64,000 bases of DNA from Enoplosus armatus. Lineage: Eukaryota > Chordata > Actinopteri > Centrarchiformes > Enoplosidae. A model generated the notes under the pieces. The model had not been told where the DNA came from, made no database searches, and saw nothing but the letters and a program-made list of their open reading frames with translations. Below, piece by piece: positions 13,101-27,028 of this stretch; the first letter of the stretch is position 1; every line of letters starts with the position of its first letter. The DNA lies in assembly GCF_043641665.1 (NCBI RefSeq), contig NC_092190.1, positions 17,042,048 through 17,106,047 on the forward strand. Direction: 5' to 3'. The position numbers and the translations under genes are program-made.

Positions 13101-13877
13101 TATTTTGGTGGTCATTTTGGCATGAAACTGTACTTGTGTTTCCACCTGCTCAGACCTCCTGTAGTGTGTAACTGGCAGTTGTGGCTTAGCTTTAGCGAAA
13201 CCATCACAAAACATAATTCATGTGTGCAATTGAAATTTTCCATCATGGTGCATGAATGATTGCTTTTCTTTACAACTTTAGTAGTAGTAAGTATTGCACA
13301 TAGATTCCAACTGTATACAGTGAAATCATTTGTACAGCAGGGCTCCTGAGCTCCATCAAAGCAGTCAGAACATGTTTTAATTCAAGTAAAAGTTTGATGT
13401 CAACTGAACAATCAAAAATTTCCCTTTCTGTCATGTCAATGCAATTATTATGGTTAAATACTCAACAGCAAAATAAGGCAGTTTCCTGAAACATAAATTC
13501 AGCTCAAAGGGGGCCATTGGGAGCATATTTTGCAGTAAATGTCACAAAGACTGGCAAATCATACATCACAATGTTCTGTTTTTATTTTTCACAATTATGA
13601 TGATCTGGTGAAATTCTTTGCTGCATTTCATATTTTGCCATTTGACAAAATACATGTATCTATTTCAACTTTTACAAAAAGTGTCAGCACAGTGACAGTA
13701 CTTTCACCTCGTTGATACTCATCCTCACCCTATCCCTCTATCTTCTCATATATGAGCAGCACCAGTGCAGGAAGCGAGCCGATGACCCCAGGGTACGAGA
13801 GGGTTTAACTAGCAGTAGGTGTCTCTCAATCTGCCGGACTGCAACAGCCAAGCTTGTTAGTCACACTGGTGGAATTG

Positions 13878-13887
13878 CACACACACA

Positions 13888-13919
<32 letters not shown>
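13878..13919. repeat. Compound (CA)n(CT)n(CA)n microsatellite
   Basis: A CA run, a short CT block and a second CA run of about 20 bp. Confidence 0.9.
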
Positions 13920-15230
13920 TGCACAAGTATCCCGTGGATAGACTTAATCCAGCCATTGAATGCGGCAAGCAGCGATAGCAGAACTGGGTCATTTCTAGAG
14001 AAGACTGTGGTGTGAAACCGTTCCCCTCGGGGTGGATTGAGGTCTGAACTTTGGCTGACCTCCCCCGACAAGTAAAGACGTACAATGAAACCTCAGAATT
14101 TGCCGGAATCTGTTTGAATTAATGCTGACAACTTCATTGATCAGGCTAAAACTTGGTCTTAAGCCATAGGAAGAGTATTTTGGATGTGGATAAAATAGAG
14201 TAAGCTGTAATTGGGATTTTCTTCATGCGATTAACTAGAGAAGAGGAAGTTTAAAGCTGAAGAGCTGGGAACGATGATGACTCACTCCTCTCGTGGTTTG
14301 TACTTCACATATAGAAATTGCACTTTAAGGTAGAAATGTTAAGGTTGGATTAAAAAAGCCATGTTTTAAGTCTGTATTATACAGAGTGCAGAGTGTCTCT
14401 TGAGTTTTCCTTTCTTTTTTAGGGACAAGATGATTTCCAAAAATAGGTAAAGGAAAGGTAAAGACAATTATGACAATTATTTAGTTTTGCAAAACTTCCC
14501 ATTGCTGGAACTACCCATCACCAATGTGTATGGAGCAGCCGAGGCCTGAATCTAACGTCCCTGTACGCAGGACAGAGAGAAATGTCGGCCTGCAGCCATC
14601 GACTTGTTACATTAAACCAACACATCCTTCAATGCAATATTTATACTGTGTTTGTCTGTTCATCTCGCCAGGTAAGGTGAATAATGGCAGCACTGCCACT
14701 ACAGATACAGCTAATCTCATTGGGTTAAACAGCTCCACCTGTGGGACTATTGAGTCATCACATTTTATGTAACAATCTAAATGTGTTCAGTCATTCAGCA
14801 GGAATAGTATAGTAATGGGAGAAAATGAAAAGGTGAATACACATAACAAGTGTGTAGCGCATGCTGAACATCATGTATATTCATTTTTTTTTACTTTGAG
14901 TTCTTACTTGTCTGGTTCCACCCGTGTACCATTTGAGGTTGCAATTTAAGTGGTAGTTCTCGGCCACATTTCACCAGAACCTTACATTATTGCCTTTAGT
15001 GGAGCCATTTCAAACTGTCATTACTTTTTGTAATGGTAACACTCTGCACCATTAGGCTTCAGCAACCAGTCAAACGGATGGTTCATCTGAAATTCGTATA
15101 ACCCCCTAAAAAAATGCAAAGTGTCTTTTTATGCCACAGTTAAAGGCCAACAGTTACAGAGACAAAAGAGCACTTTGCAATGTTATGTATCCGTTATATA
15201 CATGTGTGTCTGTGAGTGAAGAGCAGTGGT

Positions 15231-15231
15231 G

Positions 15232-15266
<35 letters not shown>

Positions 15267-15270
15267 GGTG
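15231..15270. repeat. (GT)n with GGGT units
   Basis: About fourteen GT units followed by three GGGTG-like units. Confidence 0.9.
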
Positions 15271-16682
15271 TGTTTGCCCTTTCTTTGTTAGGATCACTTG
15301 TATATGGATAGTCTACACTTGTCTTTCGGTATAGTGTGTGCGTTTACATGTATGCTTGTGTGCAGAGGATGGTGTGTGAGACTGAATGTCTTTTTGAATC
15401 TCATCCACATGTGTTTGCATGTCTATGTTTTGTGTATATTTCTGGCTCATATTCTGTGCTCTGTGTGTGTGTACTTACGCGTTTGTGCCTCCTTATTATC
15501 TATCACCTGCTGCAGCTAGTAGGCAGCTCATCCCGCTCGAGCTGATGTATGCTTATTGAGCAGCCAGAGGCAGAGACTGGAGACTTGATTTATAAACCAA
15601 TACAGCTTGTTTTATGGGGGATTGATCTGCCCGTGTCTCCATCAGTGAAGCATTCTCCTTGTCTTTATTCAGAGTGACAGCAGGTAATAAAGGGATGACG
15701 GAGAAGAAACGATGAAAGTGTTTACAATTATACTGTTTAGTGCCATCACCTTTTCTGACATTCATATATTACGCTGCATTCCAGACATGTCGAAAAGTTT
15801 AAAACTTTTTTTGTGCTAGAAAAACCCAATAAAGCAAGGCATTGAATCACTGCACTCTGAGATTATTTATAACCTGATATAATAAGATCTAATAAAATCA
15901 CATTAGAATTGAGAATTGTCTCACAGGGATCCAACACTAACACTGCTACCTTTTCCATGATAGCAACGGCATCGCAGTACAGGTGGTTCTGAGATATGTG
16001 ATACATTGCAATACAGTCATCAATGATACCTGATAGCTGTAACACATCCCTAAAACATCAAAAAATAAAACTAGAAATGAGAAATAAATCATATTTTGTG
16101 AGCACTGCTTTCAGTTTTCAGCTTTGCAGTTATGATTTCAGTTCAGTTTGCACATTGTTCAATTTTACTAATACCTCCCTCTACCTTCATGTCAACCTTT
16201 CATCAGTGGCTAAAAATGCAATAAATTGTGTAAAGTTTTAAGTGTGAAGTGAGCTCACTAGCCTGTTACTACAGCCGATAATGTTGACTTGAAAGTTGCT
16301 AATAGAGGCATCTTGAATGCATTAAAACATCCCGACATCTTCCGCTCGGCTGCGTCGCACTCAAGCTGACTCATACTGTAGCAGTCATAGCGTGAAGCAC
16401 GGGGATAGCACATTGTTTTATGATAGATGCAAATTTATGTTCATGAAAGTGTCCAATTTAGTCATTTTCGTGTGATACATAATTTGCACGTCTGGCCCCA
16501 GGACTCTTGTCTCAGTGTGCATGACCGCATGGCTTAGAATAAGTTTGTTAAAGGAGCCTGAGTGTTAACAGCAACAGGACAGGATCATGGACAGTGATTA
16601 ACATTATGTCGGTGTCAGAGCACCAGCGGACCCCAGGGTGTCAGACCTTAAACCTCTGCACCCGACTCCCGTCTGTTTGCCG

Positions 16683-16683
<1 letters not shown>

Positions 16684-16714
<31 letters not shown>

Positions 16715-16866
16715 CTGCACACAGAATCAATGAAGAGGCCACCTGTCTCTCTCTCACTGTTTCTCTTTCTCTTTGTCTCCTTTCAATCAACACGAGTAAA
16801 AAAAGAAATGGTCCTGTAAGTCAAAAATACACTGCAGCTGCTGTGGTTGTCAAAAGACAACAGAAG

Positions 16867-16904
<38 letters not shown>

Positions 16905-17032
16905 AGTCTCAGTATCTCAGCTGCAGTGGTGCAGAGGTAACTGGGGTCCAGTTCATGCGTGGGGATATGAAAGGGATAATTTTGTTTCATACTGGGTATG
17001 TGTGTGTATGTGTGTGTGTGTGTGTGTGTGTG
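16684..17032. repeat. Cluster of three dinucleotide arrays
   Basis: (CA)n at 16684-16713, (AC)n at 16869-16898 and (TG)n at 16997-17032 lie within 350 bp, with the last in the opposite polarity. Their stop-free composition produces a 185-aa open frame across the cluster that I do not consider a gene. Confidence 0.9.
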
Positions 17033-19388
17033 CGTGCCCTTGCACTAAGCCAACTGATACTGATCTCTCTTCCAGGGACAGACCAGGATGGGCAGTAGGG
17101 CCAGGCAGTAATTCAATCATTTATTGTCTTTTCATAAAAAACAGATCTTGATTTGTTGACACTGGGACATCATATTTCCTGGCGTTTCCACATTTTTCTC
17201 ATCTAGGCCGACTATAACAAGAGCATTTAATTAAAAGGTCTGAACAATGATCTTTGTATTTACACCACAACCTCATGTTATTAGTATTATAGCACATTAT
17301 GGCATTTTTGATTGGCAAATATGACAAAAAAAAAGGTTTGTGAGAAACACGATGGGACTAAAAATGGTTTCATAAAACAATTAAGGTCCATTAAAAGACA
17401 TATTGCTCAACAATTTTGATTCATTTTGTCGTGATCTCTCGGCCTCTGGTCAGCAGCAAAACTTTGAACTGAAGTTGAATGAAAGCAATAAATTCCCTTC
17501 CAGAGACGACGTGATCGACAGCTGGTTGACAGCTGGGTGGATGTGTATGTTTTCGTACTGGTTCATTTTGTATACATCTTCAGTTAAAGATTGGCTCATA
17601 TTACCGCGGACACTCTGCTGTACGCCCCAGTCTCTTTCCCCACCTGCTTGTCCTCTGTTTACCTCTTTTGCTTGTCATATTGAGAAGTCCATTGTTTCTG
17701 TACAGTTGCACATATTCCCACCCAGACCTTGCAGCAGATGGTATGATAATAACTTTACTTTCCTAAAGGTGTGATTAGTCATTTGAAACTAGATTAAACA
17801 GCAGTGCACTACGAAGAGAAGGACTAATGCTTTTCTTGGATTTATGGAGTTTTAAACACCCTGCTTTTTGTTCTTTCAGCAAGTAAACAAAGAGACCTTG
17901 GTCATGTTTCACTATTAAAATTATGCAGCGTCTTCAACCTAATTCAATATTGTCTAATACACACCAGGTGGACAGGTGCGTAGGAGAGTTAAATCTTTGC
18001 AAAAGAAGGCAGTGGACTGCACGCTCAGCTCCAACTTTATCACAGTAAGAAAAGCATGCCTGACAAAGCCCATGACCAAAACGTACCACTGAGGAGTTAT
18101 TACCTTCATTTGCAGATAAATCTGTTCTTCGTCTTTATGACAAACTGGTTCAAACCTAGAAATTAGTTGGTAGAAATGCAAGAACGGGGCAGCTGAGAAG
18201 GCTCCATGTTGAAATAGTGCTTATTAGCAAGTAACAAGAAACAACTAAAAACACTGTTAATGTTGCATGGGTTTGCATATATTTCAGTTTAGAAACAGTT
18301 CAGTATGTGTATGCCGTCATGGCCTAATAACAGGAAGTAAAGTAAACTGTCCAAATGAATTGAAAGGCCTAATCAGAATGTATGGACCACACAGGTTCGA
18401 GGTAGTTTCACAAACATATTTGAAGAATAGGATTGTCTATCCCTTTAAGCCCCTTAATAGTTTAACAACAAACAAACTGGTATATTTGATATTTGCACTC
18501 AAGGGAATATCAGTCAAACTGGTGTTGAGGTATCAAATTGGAGGAATGCCTTTTGTCTGTTTGCAAATGAACTCTGGCAATGTGTGTGTTCATGCATGTG
18601 TCTGTATCTATACGGGAACATAGCCAGGCACTGTACTGTACTGTGTGTCCTTTGTTCTGGGTGTTGGCACAGACACAAAGAAAGGTGGATGGTTTGAATT
18701 ATTATGGGATAAAATCAGTAGAATATGGAAATATTGACAATTATTCACTATTTTGTCACAAAGTCAGATCATGTTAATGGAGGTACATGCAAATGTTGCA
18801 TTTGTCTTTCTATCTTATCTAACATGAGAGTGACTATTTGCAAGGCTGCTTCTGTATGCCCAGTTGTCATAGCTTTACATGGTTGGTTATGTTGTTCAAC
18901 AGTGTTGTTTGTGCAGTTCAAAGCTCATGGTTTCAACTCAACAATAAGAGAGTTCTTTTATTGTGTCCTATTCTGTTCAGCTGTGTTCCTTGCAGTAAAG
19001 CAGAGAGAAAGAGAGAGTTTGTACCCTCCCTTGCACTTTGGTCCATTTTTATGCAGACAATTTCCTCACATCTGCAGCTTGCTCTGCAGGGAGGAGGCGA
19101 AGGCTTTCTGTCACAGGCGTAAGGAGACAGGAGGGAGCACGGGTCTCAAGCCTCTCTGTGGGCTCCTCTCAAGGAGGTTGCTCCAGAGTGCAGGAGGGGG
19201 GAAACTTCAGCTTCCTCTGGAAATCCAACAGGCAAGAGAATATAGGGGAAAAGGAAAAGAACAATGGCTGCAGCTGATTCAGTTGAAGGGTTTTTACACC
19301 TCTGTTTGATATGGTTTGCAGTTGTTTGGGTGCTGCAGGAGGGTCAACTACTGGATCAGAGTCACAGCTGCCTGCAGTTTTTTTTTTT

Positions 19389-19604
19389 GCTTCCTTAGTA
19401 GTGCCAGAATATAAGTTGTTACACAACTAATTTCCAGAGCTTTGTCAAGAAAAGTGGTGGTCTTTGGCCAACTTTTCGGTTAAGATATGAACAATGACTA
19501 TCACCATTACTTTATGAGTGCTGAGGCACAGAATCACTTCTCAACACATTTAGTGAACATCAGGCCGCACTGTTGGTTGCATCATATAAAAAAATAAGTG
19601 TGAC
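19389..19604 (+). repeat. Direct repeat pair, copy 1
   Basis: From GCTTCCTTAGTAGTGCCAG to about AAATAAGTG this stretch matches 20929-21125 in the same orientation. I counted 11 mismatches over about 180 aligned bases, so roughly 94 percent identity. Copy 1 carries 12 extra bases after CAGGCCGCA (19561-19569), bounded by GCA on both sides. There is no coding signal, terminal inverted repeat, A-rich tail or Pol III box that I can see. The family is not recognised. Confidence 0.9.
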
Positions 19605-20168
19605 AGGTCTTCACACCTCAAATGAAGTTTCAAAGTTGTTTTTTATGAACGTGTTAACAATGATTGTGGTGTCCATCTGTGAGTCTATACCATCACAACT
19701 GTCAAATAAGATAACTGAGGAAAACCACATGGTAGAAGCTTCATACTCAGATAACCTGATTAGATTTTGATGTCTTGCTGCATAACCTGTAGGAAACTCA
19801 AGTGCTTCTTGTGAGGGAATGAAAAAGATCCAATTGAATATAGTTTGTAATATGAAATGTACTGTAAGCAAATACCTGTATCAGTTAAACCCTGCTTTCA
19901 GATTCAACATAGAATTGAAGATGCTACCGTTTAGATCTGGCTTTGTGTTCCATTCCACATAATGTTTCCATCCAGCACATATTTTAGAGAGCACTTTCAC
20001 ATTTTCCATCTCATATCTCCATTTTCTTTTTGTTTAGTATTGGATCTCCAACAAAACGGTAGGAAGTGAGTACTGTGGAAGCTTAATCTGCCTTTCTCTC
20101 ACTTCTAAGCAATCACACAGATGTCCGACTGTCCAGAACCTGCCATGTTGAAGGCTGAACAAGCCCCC

Positions 20169-20209
20169 ACACACACACTCACTGACACACACACACACAC
20201 ACACACATA
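20169..20209. repeat. (CA)n microsatellite
   Basis: An interrupted CA array; the longest clean run is about 20 bp. Confidence 0.9.
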
Positions 20210-20928
20210 CACTTAGTGTTCTGATTTGTCTGTCTGATAGCGCTGTCAGTGAGACTGGATGTCAGAGAGAAGGAATCTATTACAGGATCGATTTGGCCAT
20301 GCAATTAGGTGGCAATGGGAATTTCTCATTTCACTTTTCTCTCTGTAACACTCGTCTCTCGGGAGCTTTGAAGGAGGGATAAAGTGATGTACTGTGATGG
20401 CTGACAGAGGAATAGAAAAGAGGCAGGATTATGGGAGGAGGAGGAAAAGTGTGTGTGTGTTCCTTTGACAGATGTGCGAGGAGTTTATGCTATCTATAGA
20501 AGCACATAGAGAGTAGTGGTAGATGGGGTCATATTTATCTGTGAGTGTGAATAAGATGCGCGCACATTATTTACTTTGTAATTAGGCTGTTACTCATCCT
20601 CTGCCTCAGACTGCTCATCCTCCTTCTGCTGCTCATCTCTTTCTCACTATTTAGGAATGGCTCACTAATTGGCCATCCTGAAAACTTGTGTACAAGCAAC
20701 GTTTCTTTTACACTTGCTTTTCAATTGGCATCGCTGAGATATAAATAAATGAAACTTTGCGACAGATGTCCAAGTTTGGAAAGGGGGCCGAACGCTTCTC
20801 CAGATTGACATCACAGGCTTTTTTGTATGTGTGATGTGCAAATGTGTGCATGTGTTTGTACTTAAAGGAAAGACTTCTTACATCATCCTTTCCCAGCGCA
20901 CATTCATGTTGTTGGCTCAAAGTGCTGT

Positions 20929-21125
20929 GCTTCCTCAGTAGTGCCAGAATATAAGTTGTTACACAGCTAATTTCTGGAGTTTTGTCAAGAATAGTGGTGG
21001 TCTTTCGCCAACTTTTCGGTTGAGATATGAACAATGACTATCACCATTACTTTATGAGTGCTGAGGCAAAGAATAATTTCTCAACACATTTAGTGAACAT
21101 CAGGCCGCATCATATAAAAAGTGCA
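20929..21125 (+). repeat. Direct repeat pair, copy 2
   Basis: This is the second copy of the unit at 19389, about 1.54 kb downstream in the same orientation. Similarity stops at about 21125, so this is not a tandem duplication of the full 1.5-kb interval. Compared with copy 1 it lacks 12 bases between two GCA trinucleotides, which looks like a microhomology deletion. Its inner part includes CAATGACTATCACCATTACTTT, identical in both copies. Confidence 0.9.
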
Positions 21126-24100
21126 ACAGTTATTAATGTATAAATGTGGGGAAAAAAAGGGTGGGGGGGGGGATTTTATTTGAAAGATACTCTCAAATAT
21201 GCGTAGAATCTGCTTTATTGTAGCAGATGATTGCATGGAGCCAAGTGAAACCAAATGAAAGTTTTTATCACATACTGGCCATTTCATCCACTTTAGCAAA
21301 CAGGTAAGATGTACAGTAGATACAGAAGAGGAAACAAAGCAAGGGCAAGATATTTGAGCCATAAAGTGACTCACCTGAAGCTGTGCAAAAAAGGGGGCAG
21401 GTCAGTATTAAGGACGTCCTTTGTAATGTTTTGTGTTTACATTGTTGCACTGTGTTTGTTTTAAATCTAAGATCAAGTGTCATATATGAGATTAAATCGG
21501 AACAGAAATTGCCTATATTAGTATATTTTAGGTTTTGAAGCAGAGATGAACAGAGGATAATTATGCATAAGAACACCCACACAAATTATATACCGCTAAA
21601 GAACATGACCCTGTTGGTGGCATTGACATGATTTACATCCCTGTCTACAAAGAAAATTAGTCAAAAAATAGGCATCATCTCAAGCTGAGTGGAAGATTTC
21701 TCTGATTTCCTCTTGTCACTACGTAGTCCTACCTAACGACAGTGAGAGTTTTGTATCAGGACAGCGCCTGGCAGGACAGAAGAGGCCGGAGGAGAGATTT
21801 AATGAAGCTTCCTCTGCTGGCTAATTAAAGTCTTCCTCTCCCCCGCTCTGTCATTAAGCAATGTTTTAACAGGAAGACGGGAGAGAAGATAGCCTGGGAG
21901 TTTTCATTTTGCAACTCGAGGTGCCTGTGTGTGAGAGGTGGATATTGGGTATAGGTGCAGTATGTACACTGTATGACCGTGCGTGTGTCTGTGTTTGCAT
22001 GCTTATGCATTCATATGTAAGAGTTTATATGTTGGTACCACTACTTGCCAATATATATATTCCCTATATTCTGTGTTGTTCCCATTACATTGGACCTATG
22101 GGGGTGATTCTGAAAACATACACACACACACTTGCAGCCAAAGTGCTCCTTGCAACAGAAATAAAGTCTTACCCAATATTCATTCTTCTCCACACCCTCT
22201 ATGTGCCTGTGGATAGGCTAATGGGCTGCGGCATCATCCTCTGACACGAGGCATTTTTCTAATATGTTTGAACTGCTGGAGGACTCCACTGGGGTTTAAT
22301 TGCAAGGGAAACGCACAGATATGTACTTAATTAAATCCCTTTACAGAGCCGTGTTGTCTTATATTTGCATTTTATTTAGAGGTGGAGCTACCCTGTTAAC
22401 TACGTTGTGATTTACAGAAGAACTCCTCAGTTCTTTATTATGGAACATTCAGTTCTCTCTCTCTCTCTCTCTCTGTTTTTTTATGTAGCAGAGACAGGGG
22501 CTGGCTCAAGGGAGCTTTTTGGCTCAGTGAACTTGTTGGAGAGCTGCACATTCAACAACTTTTAAATGATTTCAATATGCTTATTTTGATATACTGTACG
22601 TCTGCCAGAGGGAGTACCTAGCCCTAGAGCCTTGCGACTGTATTAAACTTTATTATGTAGGCTTTGAGCTGCATCGCAGCTGCATGTTGGCAAATACACT
22701 AAACTCAAAGTGAATAGAAAGCAGTACCCTGCAGCACGAAGCTAAAATATCATGGTAATAAACTAAAATGGGAAAACCTCAGATTTGGCTCTTGAATCAC
22801 TTCAATTGTGCGGTTTTCAAACACGTTCAGCTCTTCAGTCTGCCTCCAGGTTTAACAACTGTATTGTCGTGGCAGCTTGGTCGATGCTGTACAAAACAGG
22901 CTAATTTATATACAGCTGCTGCCACAATGACCTGGGTTCCACTGCTGCCAAGCCCCTTTGTCATATCATCCCCCACATTGTTCTCCTCATATTTCATACT
23001 GCTCTTCAGTGTTTTCCAGCAAACGAATCTTTTGAAAAATAGGCACTAAATGATCCGTCTACAGTAATGTGAACACTAGAAATGCCTACTGTTTCAGTTA
23101 CAGAAATACACTGTTTTTTGTTTTGTATAGTTGTTATTTTTTGTTGTGTGTGTGTTTATCTTTTTGGTATGTCTGTAACCCTGTTCAAAGACCCAAGACA
23201 GAATGAGAGCCTTTGGATGAAGTTTTGCAATTTCATGAAACTAAGCTAAATAAGAAAAAAGCACCTTGGAACTGCAACATTTGAGCCAACAATTATGCAA
23301 AGCTTTTCAGACTAAATAACACTAAACCTTCCAGAGTGGTTTCCATTCATTTCAGTAGAACATGAAAATCAACTTGAATCTTGCTTGTGTTAGATAATCT
23401 ATCACAGTAAACATTAAGTCATCAAGCCTCATTGTTTCTGTCCTTTTGTACCTAATGACACCACAGTCTATCGTAGTTACAGTGTTGTAAATTGACTACC
23501 ATACATGTTTGAGGTTATCCAAATGTGAATGGTCTGTTCAACCCTCAAGTATTGAACAGGTGTCTTAAACAGAGAGTGAGTGAGACAGCTTTGTGATGCT
23601 GGAATTCTGCCTGATGAAAACCTCAAAAATCAGTTGTTGATGGACAAAATTCTTGCTTCCTCGTGTCAAAGACTAGTTATTTTTTTAATGATTGCATATT
23701 CTATTAGTGTTTGGATTTATGTTTGAATGCCAGATCCTACAAATGTATATGGTACACTAGTTTACACTAGCTACAGAAAGCACTGAAGCCACACTAACAC
23801 AGATGTAACACACAATCTGTAGTCAAATAAGACATAAATCGTTGATCTGAAGAGAGTACAAGAACATCTAGCTAAAAAGGCCTTTGCTTGACAGCAATAT
23901 GTGTATGACAGACTATGATAGGAACGGCCCCTTGTGGTGGATCCATTTAACCATTGGAAGCCACATTGCTCTGGCCAGCGGCGTCCAACAGTGGCAGTGA
24001 CAGCTTTAATTTGGTAGCTGGCGGTCAACATGATTAGCGAACTGCAGGAGGCTTTTACAAAGTGGACCAACCGCCTCAGCCGCCCACAGTGTGGGAGGAG

Positions 24101-25775
24101 AGGAGCAATGAGAAGATTGTTAAGGCAGATACAGCGAGACTATGAAGATCATGTGTGGAGCTGCTCTTAACAGGTATTATTTTTATTTTAGTAACCATGT
24201 GAGGAACGGTTTCCGGTTTTGTTTTAATGCATGTGAACAGCATACAGGCACACATGCACATACAGTATGCACAAACCTTGTACTCATTACATTGGACAAG
24301 AAGTATGACATGAACACATGCACAAAATGCACGATGCTCTTACGTATTACATATTGATAGACATATTCTACATCTACACGCGCCATTCACACTTTCATTT
24401 CATATGCAAGTGGAAACCCAGCCCTGCCATTTTCCAGTTGGCAGGGAGTTGATGTGTTCAGATATGATTTATTGATCATGTTGAGCACATTAGTTTACCC
24501 ACTGTGTTCAGTTAAAAAGCAATAACACATTTTACACCCTCTGTTCCATGCGAATGCAATAACACTAAACTAATTACGCAAACTGGGGACATCGGTGTGA
24601 TTTGTAAAAGCCCGAGCAGCGTGCCGACTCTAAGCCGGCTTCAGCGAGATCACGAAAAGTCGTACGCAGAGATTTGATTAATTCATACACACCTTATCTC
24701 TCTCTCTATTGAATGATTTGTATGGGAAGAGAGCCATAGGGCAGAGACGGTGACTGTGTTTACATATCAGAGCAAACCAGCTAATGGCTATTGACTTGGC
24801 TATAACTCAGTTTCCCACAACACTTTCATATTTTATTCTTGTCAGTGAAACTCACCTCCCTATCCTTTAAAAATTCGAAATCAGGTGTTCAACATAATAA
24901 TATTGGGGAGTTTCGATATAAGCTCAGCAATTCACTCCAACATTCACTTATCTTACTGAAAGAAATCCATCTTGGGTGAAACAGGGACACAGATTTCTTT
25001 CACAACAGCAGCCAAAACAGACCAGACTGCAATGCAGACATGACGTGTTGTGTTTTGTTAGTAAGGAGCCCGGATCACTTTTGCTCCACTGAAAAAGTCT
25101 TATTTATCCAAAACAGTTACATAAAATGATGTGCTTTTTAATCAAATGTCTACTTACTGCAACTCAGACGAAAACACACATTTAATAAATGCCCTGCTGA
25201 TAAACAACTGTATGCCTCCCAAGGCAATTTGCACTAGTAAAGTACAGCATCAACTAGGTCTTGCATTATTACGCAATCTTGTAGCCCTGTTATGCAGAGA
25301 GTTGCCATGTGTCAAAATCTAGTTTTAACGCATTTATTATTTTAGTTTATATTTACCTAAATAAAATCATGTTTCATCCACAAACTAAGTGACTCACAGA
25401 GAACCTGGGGCCAGGTAGGAATCCAGTATAGTATGGTTTCTGGCTCCCTGTGCAAAATACAATGAAGTTGCAATCTATAACAGGTTAATCTGGCCATGGA
25501 TATAATGCACACCACTGGAGGTTCCCAACTTTTATCCCTTGAACAAGACAAAAAGAGATGAAACTCCAGTGTTAAGAAAACAAGGGAATAAATTGATGTT
25601 TATCTTGGTTACTTTCTTCAAAATACATTGGTATAATGCTTCACGTGACCTCAGTTTTCAAAAACAATTATCCCTTCACTATTTTGCCAAAGCCGTATCA
25701 GCAGGCTTTTGTCACCTGTAAAATAATAGTCTTCCTCAGAAGACAACCAGAGACTTAAAAGGAGAGTCTATTATC

Positions 25776-26075
25776 TCTGTCCTCAAAACTCTACATTGGC
25801 TTCAAGTACTTACTAGAATTGGCTTTAAGATTCTTTGGTTTGTCTATAAAGCACTGAATGGCCAATTGTTCCACAATGTTAGACATGCTGAAAAGCCATG
25901 AGCCACCCACACCTCTCAGGTCATTTGGCACTGGTCTTCTTGTTGTCCCAATTGTTAATTTTTGTGAACTTTGCCAAAGCTGCTTTTAGTATTTAGTTGC
26001 TAAGCAGCCTTCCTGAGGACTTGAAATGTGTTCAGTCTCTCACATCTTTTGGCTTTTTTCTGTTGCCTCCTTAGA
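25776..26075 (+). pseudogene. Decayed LINE ORF2 fragment (C-terminal end)
   Basis: Reading from 25776 gives 41 stop-free codons with the pattern LHWLQVLTRIGFKILWFVYK, then ALNG, and ends at TGA 25899-25901. This is the LHWLPV..RI.FKIL...YKALNG signature found downstream of the reverse transcriptase domain in many fish non-LTR retrotransposons (CR1/L2/Rex-type). In a second frame LRSFGTGLLVVP follows near 25915, another typical segment of the same region. At least one frameshift and several stops separate the pieces. It is a dead fragment of a few hundred bases with the 5' part missing. The clade is not assigned. Confidence 0.65.
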
Positions 26076-26639
26076 ATCAGTGCTGCCTCTTTGTAACAGG
26101 GTGGTTTGTGTGTGCTTGCTGTGATGTCACATTAATCTTTTTAATATCCATAACATATTTTCATTTTTTTTCTTATTTCCTTTCATCTAAAATACCTTAA
26201 AATGTATCCAGTGTTTGAAATGTAATATGAATAAATGTTGCTTTGTTTTGCCTTTGCTTCATATAGGAAGGCATCATCTCACCCAGGCTGAGTTGTGAAA
26301 TTGTGTTATGTTTCATAACCAAAGTGATGAAATTTACTCATAAAAACCCAAAACCAGAGTAGTTGCAGAATTTCCCAGAATCCTCCCTGCAAGCAAATAT
26401 GATCCAACTGTTTATTTCTGTCCACACGCAAGCACAGACATGGATACACACACATTCATATCCACACACATTTTGAAGGCTCTGCATTTTTGCCACTCCT
26501 AGGTCTCATATTAGGCCAATCAGAATTAATTTTTCCTCATCATATGCTGTTATCGCTCCATAATAAAAAAAACATATTAACTGAAATGAAAAGAATAGCA
26601 GAGGATTTGAGGAAATGTAGCATCCATCAGCTCTTTCCC

Positions 26640-26930
26640 CTCTCTCCCATCGGTGGTAATTGATATTTGAGGCCTCGTTTTGCGCCCCGGCCTCCTTTTC
26701 TTGAAATGAGCTTTTGGAGCGCTGAGAAAACAGCTGAGGCGGTGGAAATGGAATTGGTTGTGTGTCGGTGCATGAGAGAGTGGGATTATCCCAGCGTAAT
26801 GTCAGCCTTATTAAACACTATTACACTCTATAGATCAGAGAGGGATCTGAAAAGGACATATTGCCTGCTCATCTGTGTGTGGAAATTTGTGGAAATTGGG
26901 ATTATATGCTCATAAATGAGAGCTTTTTAT
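26640..26930. promoter_or_regulatory. Candidate conserved non-coding element
   Basis: A repeat-free block with homeodomain-like and GATA-like words (GGTAATTGATATTTG near 26654, GGGATTATCCCAGC near 26781, TTATTAAAC near 26809). It includes a GC-richer stretch (GCCTCGTTTTGCGCCCCGGCC) unlike its AT-rich surroundings. The 82-aa open frame across it has no recognised domain. Enhancer function is inference only; sequence conservation in other fish would be the test. Confidence 0.3.
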
Positions 26931-26977
26931 TATGATCCAGTCAATGTGGTCCTCCTCTGACACAATGTAATATGTTT

Positions 26978-27028
26978 GATTTATTATTATTATTAGTAGT
27001 AGTAGTAGTAGTAGCAGTAGTAGTAGTA
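26978..27028. repeat. (ATT)n(AGT)n trinucleotide array
   Basis: Four to five ATT units pass into about ten AGT units with one GCA variant, followed by further broken AGTAGT. Confidence 0.9.

Noticed and set aside
16594..17151. 185-aa open frame on the + strand
   Set aside because: It runs through three CA/GT arrays that lack stops; the HTHTHT and CVCVCV runs are microsatellite translations.
18725..19309. 194-aa open frame on the + strand
   Set aside because: No domain, signal or family resemblance, and it overlaps other equally open frames. It is most likely chance.
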